Of a DNA stretch of 64,000 bases, positions 7,636 to 17,781 are shown one piece after another. The notes beneath the pieces were generated by a model. It had not been told where the DNA came from and did no database searches. It saw nothing but the letters and a program-made list of their open reading frames with translations. The stretch comes from Haloterrigena sp. H1 (GTDB lineage: Archaea; Halobacteriota; Halobacteria; Halobacteriales; Natrialbaceae), in contig NZ_SMZK01000001.1 in assembly GCF_005938085.1 (NCBI RefSeq), positions 1,984,001 through 2,048,000 on the forward strand. Direction: 5' to 3'. The number at the start of each line of letters is the position of its first letter. Within the stretch, counting starts at the first letter, position 1. The position numbers were made by a program, and so were the translations under genes.

Positions 7636-9444
7636 ATGGCACGCGACCTTTCGGAACTGGATGACGAGTCGTCGGTCTCTCGTGACGAAGAGACGATCGA
7701 CGACAGCGGTAATGATGGATTACTCCACCGGCGATCGTATCTGAAGTTGGCCGGCGCGACGACAGCCGCCGCAACGCTGACAGGAACTGCGAGTGCGGCA
7801 ACCGACGACTACGAGGTCATCGAGGCCCAGGGACAGACGGTCCGGATCGGCCGGGGTGACACCTTCGAGAACAAACTGATCGACTTCACCACCGGTGAGA
7901 GTTTTCTGCTCTACGTCGAGGGCGCGAACTCGGTGATTCGAAACATCGGGTTCAAAGGACTCTATCGGGGTGCGTCGTTCATCATCTCGATCAAAGCCGG
8001 ACAGGGCGACATCCTCTTTGAGAACATCTATCTCGGAGACGGCGCGACGAAAGAAGGTGAAAATTTCGTACACGGCCCCGGTGCCGTGTTCATGCACCGC
8101 GGCAGCGAGGCGGACCTCACCTTCCGTCACTGCAACGTGCAAGGGTTCCCGAACAACGGTTTTTACTGTTCGAACACGCCCTACGGCGGCAGCGTTCGCT
8201 TCGAGAGCTGTTTCGGTAAGAACAACGGCGTCACCACCTTCCGATGTGGCAGCGACGACGACGAGATCGTCAACTGCGTCGCCTACAACGACAACACCGA
8301 CTACGGACGCGGCTATGGTGGCTACACCGAGACCAACGGCCGGCCCGTCTGGGTCTGGAACGGCGGCACCGTGACGATCCGCGACTCGCACTTCGCCGAC
8401 GGCCCCTACCCTTACGCGCTCGTGGCCGGCGCGAACGGCTCCCCCGGCAGCGTCGACTTCCAGAGCGGCGGCTATCGCGGCACGATCCAGCGCGCGAGCG
8501 GCTCGACAGTCTCGGTCGGCAGCGATGTCTCTCGAAACCCCGACCTCTCGATTCCCGACGGCGTCCCGACGTCGGCCGAGGAAGCCGCATCTGGATCCGG
8601 AAGTACGGGCTCGAGTAGTTCCGGTAGCACGGATACGAGTGACGAACCGGACCTGCCGAACCTGCTACTCGTCGACGGCAGTCCATCGGACGCGACGCGA
8701 TACGAGTTCACCGTCGGCGGCGAGGTCGAACACTCCAACTACGAGGGCGCGTCGATCGACGACGGGGACTCCATCGATGGCTCGACCGTGCAGGGCACCG
8801 TCGCCGACTGGAAAGACGCCTTCCGCTATTCGGGCGACCTCGAGGGGCTTACCGTCGACGGGCCCGGCTCGGTGCTGGTCAACGGCGAGGAAGTCGACCC
8901 CGCCGACTACGGCAAAGAGCTCCCCCACGTCCTCGAGGTTGCAGGTCGCGGGACGCCGACGAGCTACGAGATCACGGTCGACGGCACGATCGAACTCGCA
9001 TCGACGGACGAGCCGGCAACGGAGGCGACGACGATTTCGGGCTCGACCGTCCAGAGTTCGCTCACCGACGAAACCCAGACCTTCCGATTTTCGGGGACGT
9101 TGACGGACATTACGTTCACCGACGGCGAAGCTACCGTCACGCTCGACAGCGAGCAAATCGATCCGAGCGAGTACGGCGACACCGAACTGCCGCCCCACGC
9201 GCTCGTGATCGACGGCGTCGATACAGACGGACCGAGTACGTACGCCCTCGAGATCGACGGCACGGTCGTCAAATCGACCTATCAGAACGCCTCGATGGAC
9301 GATAGTGACGTCATCGACGGGACGACCGTTCGCGGCGGTGTCGGCAACTGGATCGACGCCTACTGGTTCGACGGCGACGTCACCGACTTCCGGCTTCACG
9401 GCGAGGCGAGCGTCGATGTTCAGTACAACGCGCGAAATCAGTAA
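7636..9444 (+). CDS. Tat-exported beta-helix protein 2 with three C-terminal repeat modules
   Basis: This 602-aa protein has a Tat signal around residues 32-56 (HRRSYLKLAGATTAAATL). Residues about 57-320 are the same beta-helix domain as the preceding paralogue. A Ser/Gly linker follows, then three repeats of about 85 residues (roughly 340-430, 431-520, 521-602). Each repeat begins LPxxLxVxG, continues with a Y-E-x-T-V-x-G-x-x-E-type strand, SxVQG and FRxSG, and the first two end in DPxxYG. The repeats look like beta-sandwich surface-binding modules. The architecture suggests a secreted or cell-surface carbohydrate-interacting protein made from a duplicated gene plus acquired modules. No catalytic motif is evident. 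Confidence 0.85.
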   Translation: MARDLSELDDESSVSRDEETIDDSGNDGLLHRRSYLKLAGATTAAATLTGTASAATDDYEVIEAQGQTVRIGRGDTFENKLIDFTTGESFLLYVEGANSVIRNIGFKGLYRGASFIISIKAGQGDILFENIYLGDGATKEGENFVHGPGAVFMHRGSEADLTFRHCNVQGFPNNGFYCSNTPYGGSVRFESCFGKNNGVTTFRCGSDDDEIVNCVAYNDNTDYGRGYGGYTETNGRPVWVWNGGTVTIRDSHFADGPYPYALVAGANGSPGSVDFQSGGYRGTIQRASGSTVSVGSDVSRNPDLSIPDGVPTSAEEAASGSGSTGSSSSGSTDTSDEPDLPNLLLVDGSPSDATRYEFTVGGEVEHSNYEGASIDDGDSIDGSTVQGTVADWKDAFRYSGDLEGLTVDGPGSVLVNGEEVDPADYGKELPHVLEVAGRGTPTSYEITVDGTIELASTDEPATEATTISGSTVQSSLTDETQTFRFSGTLTDITFTDGEATVTLDSEQIDPSEYGDTELPPHALVIDGVDTDGPSTYALEIDGTVVKSTYQNASMDDSDVIDGTTVRGGVGNWIDAYWFDGDVTDFRLHGEASVDVQYNARNQ

Positions 9445-9752
9445 CGAGCTGTAAAATAGCACACTGCTATCTCGGCAGCGCGTTCCTCCTAGCGAATTCT
9501 GTCAAAAGGCCCCCGCGCCGAGAACAGCTGCTGGCACGCGACTGTTCCGGTACTGGATGACGGTCGTCGGGAGCCATTCGAACGTACGGAACGGGGTGGT
9601 AAAAAGCCTTCTTCGAAGACGGAACATCTCGGACTGGATAGCGACACGACTTGGCCCTCTCCGAAAAAGGGGTGACGCTCGTTTGGCCTACACCCGAACG
9701 CATCCTCAGGCGAGATCTGTGCTGAAGAGCAACGAACGGATCGCATCGACGC
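9445..9752. other. Intergenic region, nothing recognised
   Basis: The roughly 300 bases between the second beta-helix gene and the convergent regulator hold no credible gene, repeat or RNA. Confidence 0.5.
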
Positions 9753-10346
9753 TCAATCGATACGGGAGAGCTTTCCGTCGACATCGCGCTCCTGGTGACG
9801 GTTTTGGACGACGTGTACGGCCGAGAGACAGAGGAACGCAGCGACGACGATACTTGCGATGATGACTACCGGAATCGCCGATAGCAACGGGGCTCCGAGA
9901 AGGGTAGCTCCCAGCAGGGAGGCGCCGGCGACGCTGAGCCCGGCGTACCATCGGTCCCATCGATCCTGATGGTGGGACTCCGTATCGAGGTACATCATCA
10001 GCAGATCGGCGTTGTCCGCAAGGGAGATGAGCCCACGGTCCTGATCGTATTCGACGATCCCGGCATCGTCCATCTTCGGGAGATGTGTCTGATAGAGAGC
10101 GACGTAGACCCGCTTGCGCTGGTCGGAGTTGAGCGCGTTCACGCTGGTATCGTTCTCCCAGGCAGCGATCTGCTCTGCGAGTTCACCGAGCGTAACTGTT
10201 TCATCGGCTTCGAGCAGGTATGCGAGCACTTCCCGACGACGCCGATTCTTTAAGAGTTCGAAAATGACGTCCTTCGAGAGTCGTTCGTCCTCGTCGGCGG
10301 CGACCGACGTAATTTCATCAGGCAGCGACCGGTCGATCGACGACAT
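9753..10346 (-). CDS. DUF7344-type winged-helix regulator with two membrane segments
   Basis: This 197-aa protein starts at ATG MSSIDRSLP; a GTG 12 nt upstream is the alternative. Residues about 25-115 are a winged-helix domain with the haloarchaeal signature KNRRRREVLAYLLE, then ELAEQIAAWEN, RKRVYVALYQTHLPKMDDAGIV and YDQDRGLISL. Two hydrophobic segments at about residues 135-180 place the DNA-binding part next to the membrane. The target is unknown. The gene is convergent with the beta-helix locus and may or may not regulate it. Confidence 0.85.
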   Translation of the reverse strand: MSSIDRSLPDEITSVAADEDERLSKDVIFELLKNRRRREVLAYLLEADETVTLGELAEQIAAWENDTSVNALNSDQRKRVYVALYQTHLPKMDDAGIVEYDQDRGLISLADNADLLMMYLDTESHHQDRWDRWYAGLSVAGASLLGATLLGAPLLSAIPVVIIASIVVAAFLCLSAVHVVQNRHQERDVDGKLSRID

Positions 10347-11073
10347 TATTCTGACCACCCACCCGTAGCGACCCCATTCACGCTTGCTATCGCCTGTCGT
10401 CGGTGGCCAAAGTCACTGAAGTCTTGGCTTAGCGGCGACCGTTGTACGTTCAAACGACGAGTCGAACTCACGATTGACACACCAGGTTGTACACCAACAG
10501 AGATGCTCTTAAGGACAGCCACGTTTCGCACCGGCTGCAAAGCAGGTACGAAACGACTTCGTGACCGGCACACAGCGGTGGCTTCCGGTCGCCACGGCGA
10601 TCGGGTATGCTCGTCCGACCGACCGGACAGTATCAGCCGGTTGTGCGTACGTATCCACGGCGTACGGTCGATTCGACCGAAACGAGATCGAGCGCCGGCA
10701 CGAACCCGACCGACTGTCTGACAACACGGCACCAATACAGACCGTTCGACGCAACGAACATAAACTCGCGTGACAGTTCGTATCCGAAAGACGTGTTTAC
10801 CGTGTCAATTCGACGTACCGACATCCGTGTTTCATGTGACAGACGCCTATTAATCCACCAGCGTGAGTGAGCCGGCCGGCGGTCGGTTCGTTCGGACACG
10901 ACCACTGAGAGACGAGTTGTGCACCATCGGTGTCACTCTCCGCGAGCGAGTCGCGATTTCGTCGTTCGTCCCACTCCTTTTATTCGTTTAGGAATGAACC
11001 CAAAGTAAATCGGTGTTTCCCGCGAAACCATGGTAACCCCTTACAATGACTGCACGGCTTCGGTCGGGTACTG
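10347..11073. other. Intergenic region (about 730 bp) before tfb
   Basis: Short overlapping open frames exist here but none has haloarchaeal protein character. A small inverted repeat (CGTTTCG at 10522, CGAAACG near 10549) is visible. The region contains the divergent promoters of the DUF7344-type gene and tfb. Confidence 0.5.
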
Positions 11074-12033
11074 ATGACGCGGTCTATTATCGAACACGCC
11101 AGCAACGAATCGCAGTCGGAGGCGGTCGAGGTCGACCGCTGTCCTGATTGCGAGACCGAGACGATCGTCCACGATCCGGACCGCGGCGAGCGGGTCTGTG
11201 AGGAATGTGGCCTCGTCCTTACGGAGGATCCCATCGATTACGGCCCGGAATGGCGGGCATTCAACGCACAGGAACACGACGACCTCTCGCGGGTCGGCGC
11301 ACCGTTGACCCAGTCGATGCACGACCGGGGACTGACCACGACCATCGACTGGCGCAACAAGGACGCAAACGGCCACTCGATGTCCGCGGACAAACACGGC
11401 CAGCTCCATCGGCTGCGCGTCTGGCAGGAACGAATCCGAACCAAAAACGCGGGCGAACGCAACCTCAAATACGCCCTCTCCGAGATCGACCGGATGGTAA
11501 GCGCGTTAGGCGTCCCCAAGCCAGTCAAGGAGACGGCAAGCGTCATCTATAGACAGGCACTCGAGCAAGACCTCATCCGCGGACGCTCGATCGAGGGCGT
11601 CGCGACCAGCGCCCTCTACACGGCATGCCGTAAGGAGGGAATTCCCCGCAGCCTCGAGGAAGTAACGTCTGTTTCACGCGTCGATCAGCGCGAGATCGGC
11701 CGCACCTATCGGTACATCGCGGACGAATTAGACATCAACCTAGAGCCGACGAATCCCCGGCAGTTCGTCCCGCGGTTTTGCTCCGAACTCGACGTCGGCA
11801 AGGACGTCGAGACCAAAGCCATCGAGATCATCGATCGGACGACCGAACAGGGCCTCCACTCGGGCAAGTCACCGACCGGCTTCGCCGCCGCGGCTATCTA
11901 CGCCGCCGGCCTGCTCTGTGACGAGACGATCCCGCAGCGAGCGGTCGCCGAGACCGCCCAGACGACCGTCGTCACCGTCCGCAACCGGTATCGGGAACAA
12001 CTCGAGGCGATCGACCAACAGCCGGCTACATGA
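11074..12033 (+). CDS. tfb: Transcription initiation factor IIB (TFB)
   Basis: This 319-aa protein has a complete TFB architecture. The N-terminal zinc ribbon uses CPDC and CEEC (residues about 23-45). A B-reader/linker region follows (DYGPEWRAF), and then two cyclin folds (about 115-215 and 220-315) with SIEGVATSALYTACR and SPTGFAAAAIYAAGL. It would recruit RNA polymerase to TBP-bound promoters via the BRE. Haloarchaea encode several TFBs with divided target sets; which one this is cannot be told here. The gene overlaps the 3' end of the small gene on the other strand by 8 bases. Confidence 0.95.
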   Translation: MTRSIIEHASNESQSEAVEVDRCPDCETETIVHDPDRGERVCEECGLVLTEDPIDYGPEWRAFNAQEHDDLSRVGAPLTQSMHDRGLTTTIDWRNKDANGHSMSADKHGQLHRLRVWQERIRTKNAGERNLKYALSEIDRMVSALGVPKPVKETASVIYRQALEQDLIRGRSIEGVATSALYTACRKEGIPRSLEEVTSVSRVDQREIGRTYRYIADELDINLEPTNPRQFVPRFCSELDVGKDVETKAIEIIDRTTEQGLHSGKSPTGFAAAAIYAAGLLCDETIPQRAVAETAQTTVVTVRNRYREQLEAIDQQPAT

Positions 12034-12202
12034 CCGAGCGGTCATCCGCCTCGTAAATCTCCTCGTCGAGCAGGGCGTGGAGGTTGCTGTAGGGAACGAA
12101 CGCGAGGAAGTTGTCGTCGGCGTCGTACAACTCGAGTCCGTCATCGGTGTGATCGTAGCGCTCGCAGACGATCTGTCCTTCGGGGAGGATCGCGTGGTAC
12201 AT
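12026..12202 (-). CDS. Small conserved haloarchaeal protein of unknown function
   Basis: This is a 58-aa acidic protein (MYHAILPEG start) with a compact alternating beta pattern (GQIVCERYDHTDDGLELYD, then NFLAFVPYSNL). No domain is recognised. The start chosen is the internal ATG; an extension of seven codons is possible. It is convergent with tfb, with overlapping 3' ends. Confidence 0.65.
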   Translation of the reverse strand: MYHAILPEGQIVCERYDHTDDGLELYDADDNFLAFVPYSNLHALLDEEIYEADDRSVM

Positions 12203-12314
12203 GTGATCTTGTAACGCTGGCAAGTCAAATATAGCTGTTCTCGCTCGAAAGAGCCGACCCGTACTCGAGCCACGAGCGAAATGGGTTTACCCCCACCACC
12301 GCTACGACCCGGCA

Positions 12315-14246
12315 GTGACTGACGAACGTTCTTCGGCGGCTTCCGACGAGCAGCGAAGCGACGCCCACGATCCGGCTGGGGACGCGACGGCCGACGCCAG
12401 CGCGAAGCCCGACGAGAACGAGGCAGGTGACGCGTTCACTATCGCCGACTTCCACGACGCCAGCCAGCAGGCCGGTCGACCGGTACTCACTGCCGCAGCC
12501 GTCTCCCGTGCGCTCGAGATTCCCCACGAAGAGGCGAGCGATCGACTCGAGACCCTCGCCGAGTCGGGCGCTCTCGAGCGACTGTCCGTGTCCACGGACC
12601 CCGTTGTCTGGTATCCCAGCGAACTCGAGGACCTGACCGACCGCGAGCGCGTCGTCGTCTTTCCGAAGCGCCGCGAGATCATCGTCGACCGGCCCGACCA
12701 GTTTACGCGCGCGCAACTCTCCCAGTTCGCCCACCTCGCGGATGCCAACGGCGAGGACGGCTATCGCTACGTCGTCCGGCCGGAAGACGTCTGGAGCACG
12801 CCCCACGACAGTTTCGAGGACCTGGCCCGGACGATGCGTCAGGCGCTGGGTCAGCGTTCGGAGAACCTTGAGGAGTGGGTCGAAAGCCAGTGGGACCGCG
12901 CTCACCAGTTCCGGCTCGTGACCCACGAGGAGGGATACACCGTGCTCGAGGCCCAGACGCCCGAGATCATGGGCAACGTCGCCCGCCAGAAACTCGACGA
13001 GGAACACGTCCACGCGCCGATCTCCGAAACCGAAGACTGGGTCCGCGAGGGCTCGGAGGCCGCCATCAAGCGCATTCTGTACGAGGCCGGCTATCCGGTG
13101 CAGGATCATCGCGAGCTCGCCTCCGGCGAGGAGCTACCGATCGAACTGGGGGTTCAACTACGCGACTACCAGCAGACCTGGGTCGATCGATTCGCCGAGG
13201 CCGGCGAGGGCGTCTTCGTCGGCCCGCCGGGCAGCGGGAAGACAGTGGCCGCGATGGGGGCGATGGCTCACGTCGAGGGCGAGACTCTGGTCTTGGTGCC
13301 GAGTCGCGACCTCGCCCAGCAGTGGGCCGACGCGATCGTCGAGTACACGTCGCTCGAGGCCCACCAGATCGGCCAGTACCACGGCGGCCGTAAAGAAGTG
13401 CGCCCGGTGACGATCGCGACCTACCAGATCGCGGGGATGGATCGCCACCGGTCGCTCTTTGACGACCGCGAGTGGGGACTGGTGGTCTTCGACGAGTGCC
13501 AGCACGTCCCCTCGGACGTCTACCGGCGGAGCACGCACCTACAGTCGAAGCATCGGCTCGGATTGTCGGCGTCGCCAATACGGGAAGACGACCGCCAGAC
13601 CGAGATCTTCACGCTCGTCGGCCCGCCGATCGGCACCGACTGGGAGGCGCTGTTCGAGGCCGGCTTCGTCGCCGAACCCGAACTCGAGATCCGCTACGTG
13701 CCGTGGGGCGACGACGAACAGGCCAACGCCTACGGCTCGGCCGACGGCCGCGAGAAGTACCGCATCGCGGCGAAGAATCGGGGGAAGATCGACGAGGTAC
13801 GATACCTGCTGTCGGCCCACCCCGACGCGAAGGCCATCGTCTTCGTCGACTATCTCGAGCAGGGCCGGGACCTCTCCGAGGCGCTCGAGACGCCCTTCCT
13901 CAGCGGCGAGACGCCCCATCACGAGCGCCGGCGGCTGCTCGAAGAGTTCCGGCGGAACGAGCGCGATCTGCTGATCATCTCGCGGGTCGGCGACGAGGGG
14001 ATCGACCTGCCGACAGCTGATCTGGCGATCGTCGCCTCCGGGCTGGGTGGCTCGCGCCGGCAGGGCACCCAGCGGGCGGGCCGGACGATGCGGCCGGCCG
14101 GCGGTGCGCTCGTCTACGTCCTCGCGACGCGGGGAACTCGCGAAGAGGATTTCGCGCGAAAACAGCTCCAGCACCTCGGTCGCAAGGGGATGACGATTCG
14201 CGAGCAGACAGTCGAGCGGGACGCTGAGACCGATACGAGCAACTGA
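12315..14246 (+). CDS. XPB/Rad25-like superfamily 2 DNA helicase
   Basis: This 643-aa protein has a GTG start. An acidic N-terminus (1-40) and a wHTH/damage-recognition-like region precede RecA domain 1, with Walker A GPPGSGKT at 303-310, DECQ at 393-396 and LSASP at 417-421. RecA domain 2 has the arginine-finger motif QRAGRTMRP near residue 585. DECQ rather than DEAH and the overall order match archaeal XPB, an ATP-dependent helicase used in DNA repair and possibly transcription. No Bax1 nuclease gene is adjacent. The family assignment is firm; the cellular role is by analogy. Confidence 0.9.
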   Translation: MTDERSSAASDEQRSDAHDPAGDATADASAKPDENEAGDAFTIADFHDASQQAGRPVLTAAAVSRALEIPHEEASDRLETLAESGALERLSVSTDPVVWYPSELEDLTDRERVVVFPKRREIIVDRPDQFTRAQLSQFAHLADANGEDGYRYVVRPEDVWSTPHDSFEDLARTMRQALGQRSENLEEWVESQWDRAHQFRLVTHEEGYTVLEAQTPEIMGNVARQKLDEEHVHAPISETEDWVREGSEAAIKRILYEAGYPVQDHRELASGEELPIELGVQLRDYQQTWVDRFAEAGEGVFVGPPGSGKTVAAMGAMAHVEGETLVLVPSRDLAQQWADAIVEYTSLEAHQIGQYHGGRKEVRPVTIATYQIAGMDRHRSLFDDREWGLVVFDECQHVPSDVYRRSTHLQSKHRLGLSASPIREDDRQTEIFTLVGPPIGTDWEALFEAGFVAEPELEIRYVPWGDDEQANAYGSADGREKYRIAAKNRGKIDEVRYLLSAHPDAKAIVFVDYLEQGRDLSEALETPFLSGETPHHERRRLLEEFRRNERDLLIISRVGDEGIDLPTADLAIVASGLGGSRRQGTQRAGRTMRPAGGALVYVLATRGTREEDFARKQLQHLGRKGMTIREQTVERDAETDTSN

Positions 14247-14370
14247 ACGTCGCTGCATCCCGATCGCGCGACGACCCTCGCTCGAGCAGCCCAGTCAAGA
14301 GGATGTCATTGGCCCGCATACATGACAGTGTTTCTGAAAGATTATACCAGTCCAAACACGATCTGATACT

Positions 14371-14586
14371 ATGCCGTCGTTAGACGGTCTCAAGGCATGG
14401 TTTGACTACGAACTCCTCATCGTAGCACTTGCTCTCACCGTCATCGTTTCTGTCTGGGTGCGAACCCAAATCGCGGATTGTCTGGCGAGTCTCCCCCTTA
14501 CGAGTCCGAGATTTGCGCTCACTGTCACAGCGATCGGCCTTGGGACGATTCTGTTGCTGATCGTACTGGCTGGCCGATATAACTGA
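14371..14586 (+). CDS. Small two-segment membrane protein
   Basis: The product is 71 aa with hydrophobic segments at residues 14-29 and 47-67 separated by a short polar loop. It lies between the helicase and the HerA-like gene on the same strand. No family is recognised. Two clean membrane segments and a good ATG support a real gene. Confidence 0.6.
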   Translation: MPSLDGLKAWFDYELLIVALALTVIVSVWVRTQIADCLASLPLTSPRFALTVTAIGLGTILLLIVLAGRYN

Positions 14587-14682
14587 TCAGGAACGTCCGG
14601 CAAGATACCGCCACACCCGAGGCCAATCTTCAAGGTCACGTGTTCGGACAGTACAGATATCATGACGGAATCGTGCGTTTGC

Positions 14683-14691
14683 GGAGTGATC
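14683..14691 (+). promoter_or_regulatory. Shine-Dalgarno site deciding the start of the HerA-like gene
   Basis: GGAGTGATC, a near-perfect complement of the archaeal 16S rRNA tail, ends 5 nt before the GTG at 14697. It favours this start over the in-frame GTG at 14640. Confidence 0.6.
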
Positions 14692-14696
14692 GACCG

Positions 14697-16391
14697 GTGA
14701 GCGACGAAGCCAGGCAGCGACAGATCCGCGTCGGCGAAACGGCAGACGGTGCCGATCTCAAACTGCCCGTCATCGAAGTCCTCACCGGACGCGGGTTCGC
14801 GACCGGGAAAAGCGGCTCCGGGAAGTCGAACACTGCGTCCGTCATCGCCGAGGAGCTGCTCGAGGCCGGCTATCCCCTCCTGATCGTCGACACGGACGGG
14901 GAGTACTACGGGCTCAAAGAGGAGTACGAAATGCTCCACGCCGGTGCCGACGAGGAGTGTGACATCCAAATCGGCCCGGAACACGCCGAACAGATGGCCA
15001 CGATCGCACTCGAGGAGAACGTCCCCGTCATCCTCGACGTCTCGGGGTATCTCGACGAGGACGTGGCCGACGAACTGCTCCGGGAAGTCGCCCGACACCT
15101 GTTCGTCAAGGAGAAGAAACTCAAAAAGCCGTTCCTGCTGGTCGTCGAGGAGGTCCACGAGTACATCCCGGAGGGCGGTGGCGTCGGCGAGACGGGCAAT
15201 CTGCTGATCAAGATCAGCAAACGCGGCCGCAAACACGGCCTTGGGATTTTGGGAATCAGCCAGCGGCCAGCCGACGTCAAGAAAGACTTCATCACGCAGG
15301 CCAACTGGCTCGTCTGGCACCGGTTGACCTGGGACAACGACACGAAAGTCGTCGGTCGGATCATCGACACCGAGTACGCGGAACTCGTCTCGGAACTCGA
15401 CGACGGACAGGCATTCGTCCAGACCGACTGGACCGAAACCGACGTGCGCAAGGTCCAGTTTCGTCGCAAGCGGACCTTCGACGCCGGCGCGACGCCGGGG
15501 CTCGACGACTTCGAGCGCCCCGAACTCAAGTCCGTCTCCGATGCGCTGGTCGGCGACCTCCAAGACATCTCCGAGCGCAAGGACCGCGAACAGGATCGAA
15601 TCCAGGAACTCGAGGCCGAACTCGAGAAAAAGAAAACGCGCATCGAGACCTTAGAGGACGAACTCGCTTCGGCCAGAGATGTGTCGAGCGCGGCGAAGCA
15701 GATGGCTGACGCCTTGCAGAACACGGAAACGGTCCAGTCGCAACTTCCCGGCGGCGGCGAAGATTTGCGCCGACTCCACGAGGAGATCGCCGATCTCGAG
15801 GCCGAACGCGACGAGCTCCGGGAGCGACTCGAGGCACGCGACGATCGGATCGAGACGCTCGAGGACGAACTGCATCGCCTGCAGGAGGAAAACGAGCAGT
15901 TACGGGAGGCTGTCAGCGAGCACGAGTCCACAGCCGAAACCGATGAGGAAACCACGATCCTGCAGGCCGGCGGTGACGACGTCGAGTTCGGGTACACGCC
16001 GGTCGACTGGGACGCGGCAACCGCCAATGCCGAATCGAACGACGGCGAACCCACGTCGACAGCCAATGAGACGACACATGCCACCACCGACGCCGGACGT
16101 GATCTCGCGACGGTACTCGAGTCCACGGCCGTCGGCGACCGCGTCGAGCGCGCGTGCGAGGGCTCGCAGTGTTCGCTCGAGACGGCACGCGAGGTGCTTG
16201 CCGCCCTCGATGAGCGTGGGTCGCTCGCGGCAGCGACCCTCACAGCGGAAGTCGAGCGGTCGAGGGTCGCGGTTCAGGGTCTCCTCTCGGAGTTGCGGAC
16301 GGAAGGTGTTCTCGAGCGGACGGCCGACCGGCGGTACGCGTTGAGCGACGACGTTCGTGCGGAACTGTCGCCATCGGCTACCACCGAATAG
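14697..16391 (+). CDS. HerA-like ATPase with coiled coil and C-terminal winged helix
   Basis: With the GTG start MSDEARQRQ the product has 564 aa. Residues 37-44 (GKSGSGKS) are the Walker A motif and 147-155 (LLVVEEVHE) the Walker B motif. An RGRKHGLGILGISQRP stretch corresponds to the sensor/arginine region of FtsK/HerA hexameric ATPases (DUF87). Residues about 290-420 form a long coiled coil (repeated LEDEL/LEAEL heptads). The tail holds a winged-helix-like region from about 500. HerA ATPases translocate on DNA, often with NurA nuclease, but no nurA is adjacent. A chromosome-processing role is likely, partner unknown. Confidence 0.85.
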   Translation: MSDEARQRQIRVGETADGADLKLPVIEVLTGRGFATGKSGSGKSNTASVIAEELLEAGYPLLIVDTDGEYYGLKEEYEMLHAGADEECDIQIGPEHAEQMATIALEENVPVILDVSGYLDEDVADELLREVARHLFVKEKKLKKPFLLVVEEVHEYIPEGGGVGETGNLLIKISKRGRKHGLGILGISQRPADVKKDFITQANWLVWHRLTWDNDTKVVGRIIDTEYAELVSELDDGQAFVQTDWTETDVRKVQFRRKRTFDAGATPGLDDFERPELKSVSDALVGDLQDISERKDREQDRIQELEAELEKKKTRIETLEDELASARDVSSAAKQMADALQNTETVQSQLPGGGEDLRRLHEEIADLEAERDELRERLEARDDRIETLEDELHRLQEENEQLREAVSEHESTAETDEETTILQAGGDDVEFGYTPVDWDAATANAESNDGEPTSTANETTHATTDAGRDLATVLESTAVGDRVERACEGSQCSLETAREVLAALDERGSLAAATLTAEVERSRVAVQGLLSELRTEGVLERTADRRYALSDDVRAELSPSATTE

Positions 16392-16435
16392 GGAGGGGAC
16401 GCGACGGCCGAATGCACAGCAGTTCGAGGGCCAGC

Positions 16436-17548
16436 TCACCGCTGAAGCCGATCGGCAGCCGCTTCGATCGCCGCCGGCTCGATCCCCTGGTGGACCGGCA
16501 GCGTGACGACCTCCTGTGAGAGGCGCGTCGCCGTGTCGTAGTCGTCGGCTTCGAACACGGACTGGCGGAGTATCGGCCAGGTATGCGCACCCACGACGCC
16601 ACAGTCGTGAAGCGCCGTGAGAAACGCGTCCGGATCGCGCGCCCGGACGGGAAACTCGTATGGGCTGATACCCTCCGGCAGCCGCTCGTAGAACATCGTA
16701 ATGTCCTCGCGGTCGGCCAACACCTGCTGCCACGTCCGGTAGTTCTCTCGGCGGGCAGTTCGGATCGCATCCGGATCGGCGGCGTCGGTGACCATCGCTG
16801 TGAGCTTCGACATCGAGGCTTTGGTGGCCTCGTATCGGGCACCCGGGTCCACGGACGACGGATCGTCGGCCCCGTCGAGCATCGACTCGATCGACTGATA
16901 GAGCGGGCCGAGGGCGGTTTCGGCGGCCGAGGTCGTGACAAACCGGCAGTCGGCGGCCGCGATCCGATCTGCGCTGCCGGCCAGCGGCGACGGAGCGTAC
17001 TGCGTTTTGACCTCGTCGGCAACACGGTAGAGCACCGCCCCGTCGGGGACCGGTAGCAGTTTTCGCAACGTCGTGAACCCGAGATCGCCGTGAGTGCCGA
17101 GCAGCGTTCCGTCCGCGACGCTGATCGGGCCGTGTGCGTTGTCGTCGATGTGGTAACAGCCGTACTCGTCGGTCAGCGACATGAGCTGCTCGAGGCCGGG
17201 CTGGGGAAACCCGAAGTAGTTGACCGACATGACGGCGACGGTGTCGTCGTCGATCCGAGCCTCGAGATCGGCGAAATCCGGCGCAAGCGTTTCCTCGATG
17301 GCGTAGAATCGGGGCTCGAGCCCGAGCTCGCGGAACGGTTCGACGACGGCCGGCGAGAGGTAGGCGGGGACGAGAACGTTCTCGTCGGGCTCGACGAGGC
17401 CATCGAGGCCGTCGCGGAGCGCAACCTTGCCAGCACCGTAGTAGGTGTAGTCGATGTCGGGGGCGTGCCGGTCGACGAACGCGTCGATTCCTGCATCCCC
17501 CGACCGTGCGAGCGACGCGTCGAACACGGAGGGGGTGGCGCTGATCAT
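16436..17548 (-). CDS. DegT/DnrJ/EryC1-type PLP-dependent aminotransferase
   Basis: This 370-aa protein starts at MISATPSVF; a longer start 60 nt upstream is possible. The family pattern is visible: YYGAGKVALRDGL near the N-terminus, a VMSVNYFGFP strand, the IDDNAH block for the cofactor ring, and FTTLRKLLPVPDGA with the Lys that should form the aldimine. Such enzymes aminate keto-sugars or build modified sugars for surface glycans. The divergent neighbour is an AlkP-like hydrolase followed by a FemAB/GNAT-like gene, so a glycan-modification locus is plausible. Confidence 0.85.
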   Translation of the reverse strand: MISATPSVFDASLARSGDAGIDAFVDRHAPDIDYTYYGAGKVALRDGLDGLVEPDENVLVPAYLSPAVVEPFRELGLEPRFYAIEETLAPDFADLEARIDDDTVAVMSVNYFGFPQPGLEQLMSLTDEYGCYHIDDNAHGPISVADGTLLGTHGDLGFTTLRKLLPVPDGAVLYRVADEVKTQYAPSPLAGSADRIAAADCRFVTTSAAETALGPLYQSIESMLDGADDPSSVDPGARYEATKASMSKLTAMVTDAADPDAIRTARRENYRTWQQVLADREDITMFYERLPEGISPYEFPVRARDPDAFLTALHDCGVVGAHTWPILRQSVFEADDYDTATRLSQEVVTLPVHQGIEPAAIEAAADRLQR

Positions 17549-17781
17549 CTGTCGAATCGGTGTCGACGAACACCGGTCGCGGTGTGCATCGACATAATAC
17601 GGAACCACCTGCCACCTTAGTGATGGGGACGATACTTGCCGAAATCGGGCGACAATCGATCCTTACAGCCGCCGCGAGACGCGCCGTGGCGAGCGCTATT
17701 CCGACCGTACAGCCGGCCAGTACAAGGTTACAACCGTCCAGCAGTTGCATAACAAAGCCAAACCGACCACATACCACACCC

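Noticed and set aside
10503..10905. Several overlapping 70-90-codon frames on both strands before tfb
   Set aside because: Composition is unlike haloarchaeal proteins (few acidic residues, many Arg/Thr/Ser), with no motifs and mutual overlap.
14906..16243. A 445-codon minus-strand frame opposite the HerA-like gene
   Set aside because: It is extremely Ser/Arg-rich, the usual shadow of a GC-rich acidic coding strand. The opposite strand carries clear Walker motifs.
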